A DNA stretch of 64,000 nt from contig DJWC01000004.1 in NCBI GenBank assembly GCA_002441445.1, positions 36,969 to 100,968 on the forward strand, given 5' to 3'. This stretch comes from Pusillimonas sp. UBA6240 (lineage in GTDB: Bacteria; Pseudomonadota; Gammaproteobacteria; Burkholderiales; Burkholderiaceae_B). Below the pieces are notes generated by a model. It saw nothing but the letters and a program-made list of their open reading frames with translations. It had not been told where the DNA came from and searched no databases. A program made the translations under genes and the position numbers. How positions within the stretch are numbered: the stretch's first letter is position 1; every line of letters starts with the position of its first letter. This document shows, one piece after another, positions 8,128-17,492 of the stretch.

Positions 8128-10104
8128 ATGGACAGCCAGCAACCTATTTTCTCTTTGACCGGCCGCGTATTGTTCCTGTCTACGCAGGCGGCAGTGATAA
8201 GCGCGCAACTGCAGGGCGGCGACTTCGATTTGACTAGCGCCGGGCCGCTGCGCGACGATATATCCACCGACGAGATCACCCCGGTGCCCATACTGACCCA
8301 TTACGACGACCAGCTGGGCCGGTATCCCTATACCGGTTTCAGCATCCAGGGTCAGCGTCCCATAGGCGTGGACGCGGTCCGGCAAGGCGGATTCAGCGTC
8401 GTCGTGGCCGGAAGCCGTTATGGCAAGGGCTCTTCGCGCGAGCATAGCCCGGCCGCCGAAAAACTCGCCGGCATCAAGCTGGTGATCGCGGAAAGCTTCG
8501 AGCGCATCTATCGACAGAATGCCGACAATATCGGCCTTTTCACGTCGACCGATTTCAGCCTGGTGGAGCGCTTGCAGCGGGGCGAACCCGTTTATGTCGA
8601 GGAACTGCTGGAAGGCCGCGACCGGCTGGCGGCGGCCATACTGAAGGCCGGCGGCCTGCTGCGTTTCGGGCGGACGCAGATGCGGTCCATCCAGCGGGCC
8701 GCTCCGTCCGCCGCGCGGCCCCGTACGCTGTTCGAAAAGATAGTCGCCCGCCATAGCCTGAGCACCGGATTTTCCGGCGAGGATGGCAAGGCCGGAGCGG
8801 GGGTGTTCGTGCGGGCGGATTGGCGCTTCATCCATGAATACTACACGGCCATGTGCAGCCATATGCTGCACGCCGAATTCGGGCGGCCTTTGCAATTGTA
8901 CGAGCCCGAATCGATCGTGGTGTTCGAAGACCATAGCTCTTATGTCGCCAGCAGCCCGGCGCACGTGCGCGCGGGGCTGGTTCCCAATGTGATCGCAATG
9001 TGCGAGGCGCAGCGGCGCTTCGTCGCCGAATACGGCTTGCGTTCGCACCGGACGCTCACCGACGCCGAGGCCGCATTGGACGACGGCTCCAACCAGGCCG
9101 GTATTTCCCACGCCATGATGACCGAGCACTATGCGCTGCCGGGCCAGCTGGTGGCGGGGACGGATTCCCACACTCCGCACAGCGGAGCGCTGGGCTGCGT
9201 GGCCTTCGGCGTGGGCACCACGGACATGGCCAATGCCTTCATTACCGGCGCGCTGCGCCTGACGGCGCCGGAAACGCTGCGGGTGGAGCTGCGCGGCCCC
9301 CTGGCGGCCGGCATCACCGCTAAGGATATCGTGCTGCACCTGCTGGCCCTGCCCGCCATCCGGCGGGGCGAGGGCATAGGAAAAGTATTCGAATTCACCG
9401 GCGATGCGGTGGCCGGCCTGTCCATAGACGAACGGGCGACGCTGACCAATATGACGGCCGAGCTGGGAGGGCTGACAGGCATCGTCGCGCCGGACGAGGA
9501 AACCGTGCGTTTCCTGCGCGAACGGCGGGGCCTGGATTTTGTCATCGAGCCCTGGATGCGCAGCGATCCGGACGCGGCTTACTGTACGACGCTTGCCCTG
9601 GATTGCGCGGCATTGACGCCCATGGTGGCCGCGCCGGGCGACCCGGGCAATGGCATGCCCTTGCGGGACATCCAGGAGCGCGTCAAAGTGGATATCGCCT
9701 ACGGGGGCTCCTGCACCGCTGGTAAACGGGAAGACTTCGATCACTATTATGCGGTCTTGTCCTGGGCGGCCGAACGCGGCCTGCGCGTGCCCTCCGGTGT
9801 GCAGCTTTATTTGCAATACGGCACGACGGCCGTGCGGGACTACTGCGTGAGCAAGGGCTATGACAAGGTCTTCGACCAGGTGGGCGCCCGCATGCTCCAG
9901 CCTTCCTGCGGCGCTTGCGCCAATTGCGGTCCCGGTTCGTCGAGCAGCGCCGGCCAGGTAACCGTCAGCGCCATCAACCGCAATTTCCCCGGGCGCTCGG
10001 GGCCCGGCAGCGTATGGCTGGCCAGCCCGCCCACGGTGGCCGCCAGCGCGCTGGCGGGGGAGCTCGTTTCCTTCGAAGAGCTGCGGCAGAGGGTAGAGGC
10101 ATAG
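8128..10104 (+). CDS. Aconitase/isopropylmalate dehydratase-family enzyme with swapped domain order
   Basis: A single ~658-residue chain joins both halves of an LeuCD-type hydro-lyase in reversed order. The N-terminal part (to about residue 190) is the swivel domain, with YGKGSSREHSP carrying the substrate-binding Ser-Arg. The C-terminal part is the catalytic aconitase domain, with VAGTDSHTPHSGALGC and two cluster regions: AYGGSCTAGKRE, and SCGACANCGPG. Three cysteines would ligate a 4Fe-4S cluster. These enzymes isomerise 2- and 3-hydroxyacids by dehydration and rehydration. Start is 8128 or 8107; a TTGAGT-17-TACTCT promoter would place the transcript start at about 8128, making the mRNA leaderless. 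Substrate unknown. Confidence 0.85.
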   Translation: MDSQQPIFSLTGRVLFLSTQAAVISAQLQGGDFDLTSAGPLRDDISTDEITPVPILTHYDDQLGRYPYTGFSIQGQRPIGVDAVRQGGFSVVVAGSRYGKGSSREHSPAAEKLAGIKLVIAESFERIYRQNADNIGLFTSTDFSLVERLQRGEPVYVEELLEGRDRLAAAILKAGGLLRFGRTQMRSIQRAAPSAARPRTLFEKIVARHSLSTGFSGEDGKAGAGVFVRADWRFIHEYYTAMCSHMLHAEFGRPLQLYEPESIVVFEDHSSYVASSPAHVRAGLVPNVIAMCEAQRRFVAEYGLRSHRTLTDAEAALDDGSNQAGISHAMMTEHYALPGQLVAGTDSHTPHSGALGCVAFGVGTTDMANAFITGALRLTAPETLRVELRGPLAAGITAKDIVLHLLALPAIRRGEGIGKVFEFTGDAVAGLSIDERATLTNMTAELGGLTGIVAPDEETVRFLRERRGLDFVIEPWMRSDPDAAYCTTLALDCAALTPMVAAPGDPGNGMPLRDIQERVKVDIAYGGSCTAGKREDFDHYYAVLSWAAERGLRVPSGVQLYLQYGTTAVRDYCVSKGYDKVFDQVGARMLQPSCGACANCGPGSSSSAGQVTVSAINRNFPGRSGPGSVWLASPPTVAASALAGELVSFEELRQRVEA

Positions 10105-10189
10105 GGCAGGGAGCGCCACGGGCCGCAGCCGCCCATGGCTTCAGTATTCAATCAACGATCCATCAATACTTCAGGATAGGGAGACATCC

Positions 10190-11257
10190 ATGACAGAAAT
10201 GAACAGCATGCCCGCATGCAAACGCGCCGCCGCACGGCCATCGACGCCGCGCCGCATGGCCGCCATACTGGGCTGTGCGCTGGCCGGCGCGCTGGCCAGC
10301 CTGCCCTCGCAGGCGCAGTCCGAACCGCCGCAAGACTTGCTGGATGCGGCCAGGCAAGAAGGCCAGGTCGTCTGGTACGAAACCAGCGTCCCCGACGTCG
10401 GCGCCAAGCTCAAAGAGGCGTTCGAAAAACGCTTCGCCGGCATCAAGCTCAATCATGTGTCCGTCACTAACGCGGAGCAGATGACGCCGCGCCTGCTGCA
10501 GGAAATGCGCGCCAAGACGAATAGCGCGGACGCCGTGCAAATTTCGGCGGAGCAGATCACGACGCTGGAAAAAAGAGGCGCGCTGGCGTCCGTGGATTGG
10601 ACCAGCCTGGGGTTGAGCAAGGAACAGGCCGAAAAGCCCTATGCGGTGGCGACATCCGTATCCACTTTCGTGCTGATGATGAACACCGGCCAGGTCACGG
10701 AGAACGACCGGCCCAAGACATGGGAAGACCTGCTCGATCAACGCTGGAAGGGCAAGATCGCCGCCTGGGGGAACCCGTTTCCATTCGTCCAGCTCGCTTC
10801 GGTGTGGGGCGATGACAAGGTGCGCGACTACTTGAAGCGGTTCGCGGCGCAGGAGCCCACTTTGTTCCCGGCGCCCACCTCGGCCGCGCAGGCCGTGGCC
10901 TCCGGCGATCTGCCGGTGGGGATAGGCCTGTACCATCTTGCCGTGCATTCGGTCAATGCGGGTGCGCCGATCGCCTTGAAGACCCTGGATGTCGCACCGG
11001 TCTCCATCAATTATTCAGCGGTGCTCAAAGAAGCGAAGCATCCCAATGCGGGCCGCCTGCTCATCTGGTGGCTGTCCACTCCCGAAGGAGCGACGGCCTA
11101 CGAGGCGGCAACCAATCGCGGCAATATCTATGTGCCGCAGACTCGCGCGGCCGAGCTGCTGAAGGGCGTCAAAGTGGCGGCCTGGCCTTTCGATGAATCC
11201 GCGACTTTCCTCAAGCTGGCGCCGGCCTATCAAGGGCTGATGCGAGCCAAAAACTGA
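10190..11257 (+). CDS. ABC transporter periplasmic binding protein (iron(III)/polyamine type)
   Basis: 355 residues. A basic N-terminus and hydrophobic stretch (AAILGCALAGALASLPSQAQ) form a signal peptide. The mature part (QDLLDAARQEGQVVWYETSVPDVGAKLKEAFEKRFAGIKL) is typical of the FbpA/AfuA/PotD group of extracellular solute-binding proteins. It heads a complete importer with the two-domain permease and the ATPase downstream. Many members carry ferric ion, but others bind organophosphonates, sugars or organic acids. The neighbouring hydroxyacid isomerase argues for an organic substrate here (inference). Confidence 0.88.
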   Translation: MTEMNSMPACKRAAARPSTPRRMAAILGCALAGALASLPSQAQSEPPQDLLDAARQEGQVVWYETSVPDVGAKLKEAFEKRFAGIKLNHVSVTNAEQMTPRLLQEMRAKTNSADAVQISAEQITTLEKRGALASVDWTSLGLSKEQAEKPYAVATSVSTFVLMMNTGQVTENDRPKTWEDLLDQRWKGKIAAWGNPFPFVQLASVWGDDKVRDYLKRFAAQEPTLFPAPTSAAQAVASGDLPVGIGLYHLAVHSVNAGAPIALKTLDVAPVSINYSAVLKEAKHPNAGRLLIWWLSTPEGATAYEAATNRGNIYVPQTRAAELLKGVKVAAWPFDESATFLKLAPAYQGLMRAKN

Positions 11258-11278
11258 CGAGCCGAACAAGAAGGGGGC

Positions 11279-11313
11279 GCCGGGCAGACAGAGCCGTTCA
11301 GGCTGCGCCCGGC
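11279..11313 (+). promoter_or_regulatory. Intergenic mRNA hairpin after the binding-protein gene
   Basis: GCCGGGC (11279-11285) pairs exactly with GCCCGGC (11307-11313), and AGCC/GGCT can pair inside the loop. No T-run follows, so it is not a terminator. Such hairpins commonly protect the binding-protein message and raise its ratio to the permease. Confidence 0.5.
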
Positions 11314-11334
11314 CCGCACTGAGAGAGAGACGAA

Positions 11335-13083
11335 ATGATATCTGGTACAGGTATGGCGGCGGCTTCCGCCGGGGCGCCGGGCTGGCGCTGGCGCTGGCCG
11401 CGCCTGTCCGCATGGTCCACCGCCGCGCTCGGGGCCATCCTGGTCTGGCTGATCGGCGTGCCTTTGGCGCTGATGGCGATCAGCAGCCTGAAGCCGGACG
11501 GGATGGTCTTCGACCCGGGCATCGTGCTGGACAACTACCAAACCGTCATCCAGGACGACATGCTGGCGGCGGTCTTGCGCAACACCGCCGTGTTCGTGGG
11601 CGCGTCGGCGTCCATCGCCCTGGTGGCCGCGTTTGCCCTGGCGTGGCTGACGGAACGCACGGACATGCCCTGCCGCCGCGCGGTGCGCGCCATGACGATA
11701 TTGCCGATGGCCATGCCGCCCTTGCTGCTTGCCATGGCCTGGGCGCTGCTGATGAGCCCACGTAGCGGCATGGTCAACGGTTTGATCGAATCGCTGACGG
11801 GCCTGCGCGGCGTGTTCGATATTTTTTCCATGCCGGGCATGGTGTTCGTGCAAACGCTGTCCATGATCCCCACCGCCTATCTGATACTGATGTCGGTGAT
11901 CAGGAACACCAGCGGCGAATTGGAAGAAGCCGCCCGCATGTGCGGCGCGGGCTTCTGGAAGACCTTGTTCAGGATCACTTTGCCGCTGCTGGCTCCGGGC
12001 CTGATCGCCACGGCCCTGTTCCTGGTGATCGCCGGCATCGCAACCTTCGATATCCCGGGCACCCTGGGCATGCCGGTCGGCATATTCGTCGTCAGTTCGC
12101 AGATCTATCAGTATGTATTCCTGTCCGTCACGGGCTTGCCCTTGTATGGCCAAGTCGGCGTGATCGGTGTGGCCCTGGTCGTGCTGATGCTGCCGCTGGT
12201 CTACCTGTACCAGCGCATGACCTCCAATTCGGGGCGCTTCGTCACCATCACGGGCAAGGGCAAAGGGCAGTCCCGCATCGCTTTGGGTAAATTTCGCTAC
12301 GCCGCGCTGGCGGGCGCATCCGTCTATTTTTTGTTGTCCACGGTGCTGCCCATAGGCGTGTTGCTGTGGGTCAGCCTGATGCCCTATCAGACCGGAATAT
12401 CAGCCGCAACGCTGCAACTGCTGACGCTGGATAATCACCGCGCCCTACTGTCCAGCACGCGCTTGCATGAAGCCGTGCTGAATACCTTTGTCAGCTCGGC
12501 CGGCGCGGCGGTCGCCGTCGTGGCGGCATCGGTCTGGCTGTCTTTCCTGATCGTTCGGGTGCGCCCGTGGGGCTACAAGGCGATGAACTTCGCCAGCTTC
12601 ATGCCGCTGGCGCTGCCCGGCGTGCTGCTGGGCGTCGCGCTGACCTATGTCTATCTCGAAGTATCGCCCAATCTCTGGTTCGGTTCGGTGGGCATACTGA
12701 TTGTTGCGTTCGCGACCAGCTACCTGACCTACGGCGTACAGTCGCTGAACTCCGCGCTGATCCAGTCCAGCCGCGTCCTGGAAGAAGCTGCGCAAATGTC
12801 GGGCGCGACGCTGGCCATGACCTTGAGGCGGGTATCCTTGCCACTGCTGACCCCCGCCATGGCGGGCGTGGGCATCTGGGTGTTCGCGCATGGCTTGCGC
12901 GAACTGACCCTCGCATTGATGCTGCAAAGCGACCGGAACCTCACCGTTTCGGCTTTGCTGTGGGGCTACTGGAGCAATGGCAATGCGACCGGCGCGGCCG
13001 CGGTGGGCGTATGGCTGACGGCCGTGATGGGCGTCCTCGTCATCATCTGGCAATTCGTTATCGACAAGGAAGGGGGGCGCTGA
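11335..13083 (+). CDS. ABC transporter permease, fused two-domain (FbpB type)
   Basis: 582 residues with about 12 membrane helices arranged as two homologous halves. Each carries the EAA loop that docks the ATPase: ELEEAARMCGAGFWKTLFRITLPLLAP in the first half and VLEEAAQMSGATLAMTLRRVSLPLLTP in the second. This duplicated layout is characteristic of iron(III)-type importers. An AGAGAGA ribosome-binding site precedes the ATG. It is followed 2 bases later by the ATPase gene. Confidence 0.92.
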   Translation: MISGTGMAAASAGAPGWRWRWPRLSAWSTAALGAILVWLIGVPLALMAISSLKPDGMVFDPGIVLDNYQTVIQDDMLAAVLRNTAVFVGASASIALVAAFALAWLTERTDMPCRRAVRAMTILPMAMPPLLLAMAWALLMSPRSGMVNGLIESLTGLRGVFDIFSMPGMVFVQTLSMIPTAYLILMSVIRNTSGELEEAARMCGAGFWKTLFRITLPLLAPGLIATALFLVIAGIATFDIPGTLGMPVGIFVVSSQIYQYVFLSVTGLPLYGQVGVIGVALVVLMLPLVYLYQRMTSNSGRFVTITGKGKGQSRIALGKFRYAALAGASVYFLLSTVLPIGVLLWVSLMPYQTGISAATLQLLTLDNHRALLSSTRLHEAVLNTFVSSAGAAVAVVAASVWLSFLIVRVRPWGYKAMNFASFMPLALPGVLLGVALTYVYLEVSPNLWFGSVGILIVAFATSYLTYGVQSLNSALIQSSRVLEEAAQMSGATLAMTLRRVSLPLLTPAMAGVGIWVFAHGLRELTLALMLQSDRNLTVSALLWGYWSNGNATGAAAVGVWLTAVMGVLVIIWQFVIDKEGGR

Positions 13084-13085
13084 TC

Positions 13086-14180
13086 ATGTTGACGCTATCC
13101 AATATCGTAAAGGTGTACGGCCGCGGCCGGCACCAGCATCTTGCGCTCAAGGGCCTGGACCTCCACGTGGAAGAAGGCGAATTCTTCACTCTGCTGGGTC
13201 CCTCGGGCTGCGGCAAGACGACGGCGCTGCGCTGCATCGCCGGGCTCGAGGTGCCCAGCTCGGGCGAGATATGCATAGGCGGCGCGCCGGTCTATTCCAG
13301 CGAGAGGCGCTTGCGCATACCCGCGGAAAAGCGCGATGTCGCCATGGTGTTCCAGTCGTATGCCGTCTGGCCCCATATGTCGGTGGCGCAGAACGTGGGC
13401 TTTCCCCTGGATGTCCAGGGTCTGGACGCCGCGCAGAAAAAGCGGCGCATCCAGGAAACCCTCGAACTGGTGGGGCTGTCGGCGATGGCGAACCGCCCCG
13501 CCACCGATCTGTCGGGCGGCCAGCAGCAGCGCGTCTCGATTGCGCGGGCGATCATCCGCGGATCGAAAATACTGCTGCTGGACGAGCCGCTGAGCAACCT
13601 GGACGCGGAGCTGCGCGTACAGATGCGCAATGAATTGCGCGAATTGCAGCAGTTGCTGGGTGTCACGACCATCTTCGTCACCCACGATCAGGAAGAGGCC
13701 ATCAGCATGTCGGACCGCATAGCGGTGTTCAACCACGGAGAACTGGTCGAAGTGGGCCGGCCTATCGACCTCTACCTGCGTCCGCGCAAGCCCTTCACCG
13801 CGACTTTCCTGGGGCTGGCCGAGCTGTTGCCCTGCACCTTGCTGGAGACCGAGGGGCAGGGCGGCACCGCCCTGGTCAAGGCATCGTTCGGCGAAGTGCG
13901 GGCGAGCCGCGTGGACGCATGCCAGGGCCATGACGCCCGATTGCTGATCCGGCCGGAGCATATCGTGCTGCAGCCCGCCGCCAGCGCGCAGCACGGGCAG
14001 GCTAATAGCTATCGCGGCATTGTAAAAAAAGCGGCTTTCGCCGGCCGCTATATCGATTACCAGATACAGCTGGGCCGCGATACTATTGCGGCGCAGGCGC
14101 CGTCCACTCAATTTCACCAGGTCGGCGACGAGGTCGCGGTGCATATGCCCGCCGATCGCTGCGTATTGCTGGAAAGTTGA
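13086..14180 (+). CDS. ABC transporter ATP-binding protein (FbpC/PotA type)
   Basis: 364 residues. Walker A is GPSGCGKTT, the signature motif is DLSGGQQQR, Walker B is ILLLDEPLSNLD and the switch histidine is in VTHDQEEA. A C-terminal TOBE-like domain follows from about residue 240, as in PotA/FbpC. The ATG at 13086 lies just after the permease stop. It energises the importer formed with the two preceding genes. Confidence 0.95.
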   Translation: MLTLSNIVKVYGRGRHQHLALKGLDLHVEEGEFFTLLGPSGCGKTTALRCIAGLEVPSSGEICIGGAPVYSSERRLRIPAEKRDVAMVFQSYAVWPHMSVAQNVGFPLDVQGLDAAQKKRRIQETLELVGLSAMANRPATDLSGGQQQRVSIARAIIRGSKILLLDEPLSNLDAELRVQMRNELRELQQLLGVTTIFVTHDQEEAISMSDRIAVFNHGELVEVGRPIDLYLRPRKPFTATFLGLAELLPCTLLETEGQGGTALVKASFGEVRASRVDACQGHDARLLIRPEHIVLQPAASAQHGQANSYRGIVKKAAFAGRYIDYQIQLGRDTIAAQAPSTQFHQVGDEVAVHMPADRCVLLES

Positions 14181-14192
14181 GGGCATCGAGTC

Positions 14193-14942
14193 ATGGCGGC
14201 ATCATCGATCAGGACAGTTACGCTGGCAGCCGGAGAAAAAGAAAGCCCGGTGGTCTTGTGCGTGCCCGGCGCCATGTGCCCGCCCGAGGTCTTTGGCGGC
14301 ATGGCAAGGCGGCTGGGCTGCAGGGTTCTCGGCCTGGCCTGGCTGGAGGGCGATGGGCCTCACGACATTGCATCCGTCTCGATGCGCGTTGCCGAGCTCG
14401 CCGCGCAGTTTCCCCGTGTCGTGCTGATCGGGCATTCCATCGGCGTTCCCATCGTCGCCCTGGCGGCCCAGCGCTGCCTGAGCTCGAACGCCGTCGCTCT
14501 GCAGGGTATCGTATTGTCCAACAGCGGCGCAAACACCAAGGGGCATGGCGATATCGACGCGGTGATCGACAGGGTGCTGAATGCCTGGGGCGCCGAGTTT
14601 TGGGACGATTTCATTGAACGCTGCATAGGCACTCCGGTGCCGGAGCCGCTGCTCGAAACTTTCCGCGGCTATCCGGCGGCGCTGGACCCCCGCCACGTGG
14701 CGGCCGCGATCAAAAGCCAGAAGGATATCGACTTGCTGCCCATGCTGCCGCTATTGTCGGCCGTCCCGGTCGCCGTCGTCCATGGCCGCATGGATCCGGC
14801 CCGCAGCCTGGCCCATGCGCAGGAATTGGCGGCTCATATTCCCGGTTCCAGCCTGCATGTGCTGGATACCGGCCATTCCTCCGCCGCCGAGCAGCCGGAT
14901 CGTTTCGCGGACATCGTGCGCGCCCTTATCGGCCCGCACTAG
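14193..14942 (+). CDS. Alpha/beta-hydrolase fold protein
   Basis: 249 residues with a full catalytic triad: nucleophile Ser in IGHSIG, Asp in HGRMDPARS and His in LDTGHSSA. The chain begins 12 bases after the ATPase stop, so it is probably the last gene of the ABC operon. It could hydrolyse an ester, lactone or acyl group of the imported compound (inference). No signal peptide is seen, so it is cytoplasmic. Confidence 0.82.
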   Translation: MAASSIRTVTLAAGEKESPVVLCVPGAMCPPEVFGGMARRLGCRVLGLAWLEGDGPHDIASVSMRVAELAAQFPRVVLIGHSIGVPIVALAAQRCLSSNAVALQGIVLSNSGANTKGHGDIDAVIDRVLNAWGAEFWDDFIERCIGTPVPEPLLETFRGYPAALDPRHVAAAIKSQKDIDLLPMLPLLSAVPVAVVHGRMDPARSLAHAQELAAHIPGSSLHVLDTGHSSAAEQPDRFADIVRALIGPH

Positions 14943-14970
14943 GCCGGGCCGCGCCAGGCCGGGCCGCGCC
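14941..14970. repeat. Tandem 15-bp direct repeat
   Basis: AGGCCGGGCCGCGCC occurs twice back to back, starting inside the hydrolase stop codon. Probably replication slippage, with no evident function. Confidence 0.6.
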
Positions 14971-15080
14971 GCCGTACAGCCTCGCTTGCCCCCGCAACAA
15001 GGGCTTCGACCGGCTGCGGTGTCGGCCGGCCGCGGTTGACGTCCCATCGAGACCGCGTATACCATGCCCGGACGACAACC

Positions 15081-15887
15081 ATGACGCTCATCATGACTCC
15101 GGATGATTTCCAGGCGCCCGCGGCGCCGGCCGCCGCGCAGGTGCAGAACGCTTTTCAGGGCGATCTCTTCGCGCATTTCCAAGCCTTGTCTCCCGCCTGG
15201 CAGGACGCATTCTCCGACACCCGTTCGCAACAGACCCTGCACGATCTGGACGCTTTTCTGGACGAACGCCTTCAGGCGGGCGCCACCATCTTTCCCCTGA
15301 GGCCGTTCCGTGCGCTGCTGGAAATACAGCCGCAGGATGTGCAAGTGGTTCTGCTCGGCCAGGACCCCTATCATGGCCCCAACCAGGCGCAGGGCCTGGC
15401 TTTTTCGGTGCCGGACGCCTGCCGCATTCCACCCAGCTTGCGCAATATGTTCGCCGAACTGGCCCAAGAATATCCGGACAGCTTCACCACCCAGCGCAAT
15501 AGCCTGCTCCGCTGGGCGCGGCGCGGCGTCTTGCTGCTCAATGCCGCGCTCACGGTCGAGGCGCATCAGGCCGGGTCGCATGCCAAGAAAGGTTGGGAAA
15601 TCATCACCGACAACATCATCGAACGGGTCCTGCGAGAGCCGCGTCCCAAGGTATTCCTGCTCTGGGGCTCGCATGCGCAATCCAAGCAGGCGCTGCTGCA
15701 AGCCCATCCCCCCGCCGGGCCCGTACTGGTGCTGAAAGCCAATCACCCTTCGCCGCTTTCAGCGCTGCGCCCGCCCAGGCCGTTCATCGGCTGCGGCCAT
15801 TTCCGCAAGGCGAACGACTGGTTACGGGAGCACGGTGAAACCGGCGTGGATTGGCTGGACAATCACACGCCGGCGGACGGCGGCTGA
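15081..15887 (+). CDS. ung: Uracil-DNA glycosylase (family 1)
   Basis: About 268 residues. The water-activating motif is GQDPYHGPNQAQGLAFSV and the DNA-intercalation motif is NHPSPLSALRP; both are diagnostic of family-1 UDG, which excises uracil from DNA in base-excision repair. I take the ATG at 15081 (MTLIMTPDDF); 15036 and 15093 are alternatives. It appears to be a stand-alone gene, unrelated to its neighbours. Confidence 0.96.
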   Translation: MTLIMTPDDFQAPAAPAAAQVQNAFQGDLFAHFQALSPAWQDAFSDTRSQQTLHDLDAFLDERLQAGATIFPLRPFRALLEIQPQDVQVVLLGQDPYHGPNQAQGLAFSVPDACRIPPSLRNMFAELAQEYPDSFTTQRNSLLRWARRGVLLLNAALTVEAHQAGSHAKKGWEIITDNIIERVLREPRPKVFLLWGSHAQSKQALLQAHPPAGPVLVLKANHPSPLSALRPPRPFIGCGHFRKANDWLREHGETGVDWLDNHTPADGG

Positions 15888-15941
15888 GTCCGTCGAATCC
15901 GGTATGCCCCGCCAGCCGCCCGGGGCCTGAATCGGCGGATA

Positions 15942-17345
15942 TCAGAAGCTGCCGAACACCGTGCCCAGCGCTATGACCGTGACCAATGCGATCATGGGCG
16001 CGCCCATGGTTACGGCCGCGATGTTCAGATACGACTGGCGATGGTTCAGCTTGCATATGGCCAGCAGCGTGATGATGGCGCCGCAATGGGGCAGGGTGTC
16101 GAAGCCGCCCGCGGCCATGACCGCCACGCGGTGCAGCAGTTCGGGGCTGATTCCGGCTGCGTCCGCCATGCGCAAATAATCGGCGCCCAGGGTCTGGAGC
16201 GCAATGCTCAAGCCGCCCGACGATGAGCCGGTGATGCCAGCCAGCACATTCATCGCAATGGCCTCGGAAATCAGCGGATTGCCCGGCGTGACATTCAGCA
16301 CGGCGTCGCGGATGATGGCAAAGCCCGCCAGGCCGGCGATGACGGCGCCGTAGCCCACTTCGGACGCGGTGTTGAACAGCGGTAGCATGAAGCCGAACAC
16401 GCCCTTGTTCACGGATTCGCGCAGATTGCTCCAGCGCCCCAGGCGGGACGCGACCAGGATGGCGCAAGCCAGCGCCAGAGCGATGATCAAGGCCCACAAA
16501 CCTATCATTTTGTCGGGCGCCACGTCGGGAAAACGCGCCGTCAGGAAACCGAGATCCATGCGGGGAAAGATCAGGTAGGTGAATAGCGCGTTCACCGCCA
16601 CCACCAGGATCAGGGGCAGCACGGCCAGAAAAAGCGGCATCTGGCTGAGCGCGCCATCGCTCGGGCCGGAGCCGGCGTCCAATTCCTCGTCCGGGTGGTC
16701 CCCATAGCCTTCGCCGCCGGCGCGCGCCCTGGCGGCACGCGAACGCAACCACCACAGGCCGCCAAAAAGCATGATGGCCGCGCCGATGATGCCCAGGCCG
16801 GGAGCCGCGAAAACATTGGTGCCGTAGTAGGGGATGGGAATGGCGTTCTGAATGGCGGGCGTGCCGGGCAATGCCGTCATCGTGAAGGTGAACGAACCCA
16901 GCGCTATGGTGGCGGGTATCAAGCGCTTTGGAATGCCCGCCGTGCGGAACATATCGCGGGCGATGGGATAAATGGCGAAAGCCACGACGAAAAGCGACAC
17001 GCCGCCATAAGTGAGGATGGCGCAGGCCAATACCACCGTGACGATGGCGTGCCTGTCCCCCAGCTTATCGACGAGCCAGCGCGAAATGGTATGCGCCGCG
17101 CCCGAATCGGCCATCAACTGGCCGAACAAGGCGCCCAAAAGAAAAATAGGCAGGAACTGGATCACATAATTGCCCAGCGCCTTCATGAACGTGTCGGTAT
17201 AGATGGGCAGAAGAAAGCCGAGCTCCCCGGAAAGCAGAACCGCCAGCGCCGCCATCAGCGGCGCCAAAAGTAACACGGTAATCCCCCGGTAGGCCAGATA
17301 CATCAAAAGTATCAGAGAAATGATGATCGCCAACGTACCTGTCAT
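15942..17345 (-). CDS. GntP-family permease
   Basis: 467 residues with about 12-14 membrane helices and an acidic cytoplasmic loop in the middle (GGEGYGDHPDEELDAG). The N-terminus (YLAYRGITVLLLAPLMAAL), GQLMADSGAAHTISRWLVD and the C-terminal GSSSGGLSIALQTLG and DTLPHCGAIITLLAICK segments match GntP gluconate:H+ symporters. These carry gluconate, fructuronate, glycerate or 3-hydroxyacids. It faces away from the LysR gene that lies upstream on the same strand (17493-18395), which may regulate it too. Confidence 0.88.
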   Translation of the reverse strand: MTGTLAIIISLILLMYLAYRGITVLLLAPLMAALAVLLSGELGFLLPIYTDTFMKALGNYVIQFLPIFLLGALFGQLMADSGAAHTISRWLVDKLGDRHAIVTVVLACAILTYGGVSLFVVAFAIYPIARDMFRTAGIPKRLIPATIALGSFTFTMTALPGTPAIQNAIPIPYYGTNVFAAPGLGIIGAAIMLFGGLWWLRSRAARARAGGEGYGDHPDEELDAGSGPSDGALSQMPLFLAVLPLILVVAVNALFTYLIFPRMDLGFLTARFPDVAPDKMIGLWALIIALALACAILVASRLGRWSNLRESVNKGVFGFMLPLFNTASEVGYGAVIAGLAGFAIIRDAVLNVTPGNPLISEAIAMNVLAGITGSSSGGLSIALQTLGADYLRMADAAGISPELLHRVAVMAAGGFDTLPHCGAIITLLAICKLNHRQSYLNIAAVTMGAPMIALVTVIALGTVFGSF

Positions 17346-17492
17346 GCGAAAAAACGCTCCATGCCAATGCCAAAAACGCCGAGTTCCGGCCGGAACCCAA
17401 AACCGGACAGTTTAGCAGTGCGGCATGAATGGGGTATTGAAGCGTCGCGCCGTACCCGCGCTGTGCCGCGGGCAATGGTGTGGCGGCATTGT

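Noticed and set aside
7846..10119. A very long open frame antisense to the aconitase-like gene
   Set aside because: GC-rich codon bias of the real gene keeps the opposite frame open. The translation is rich in Arg, Gly, Ala and His without domains.
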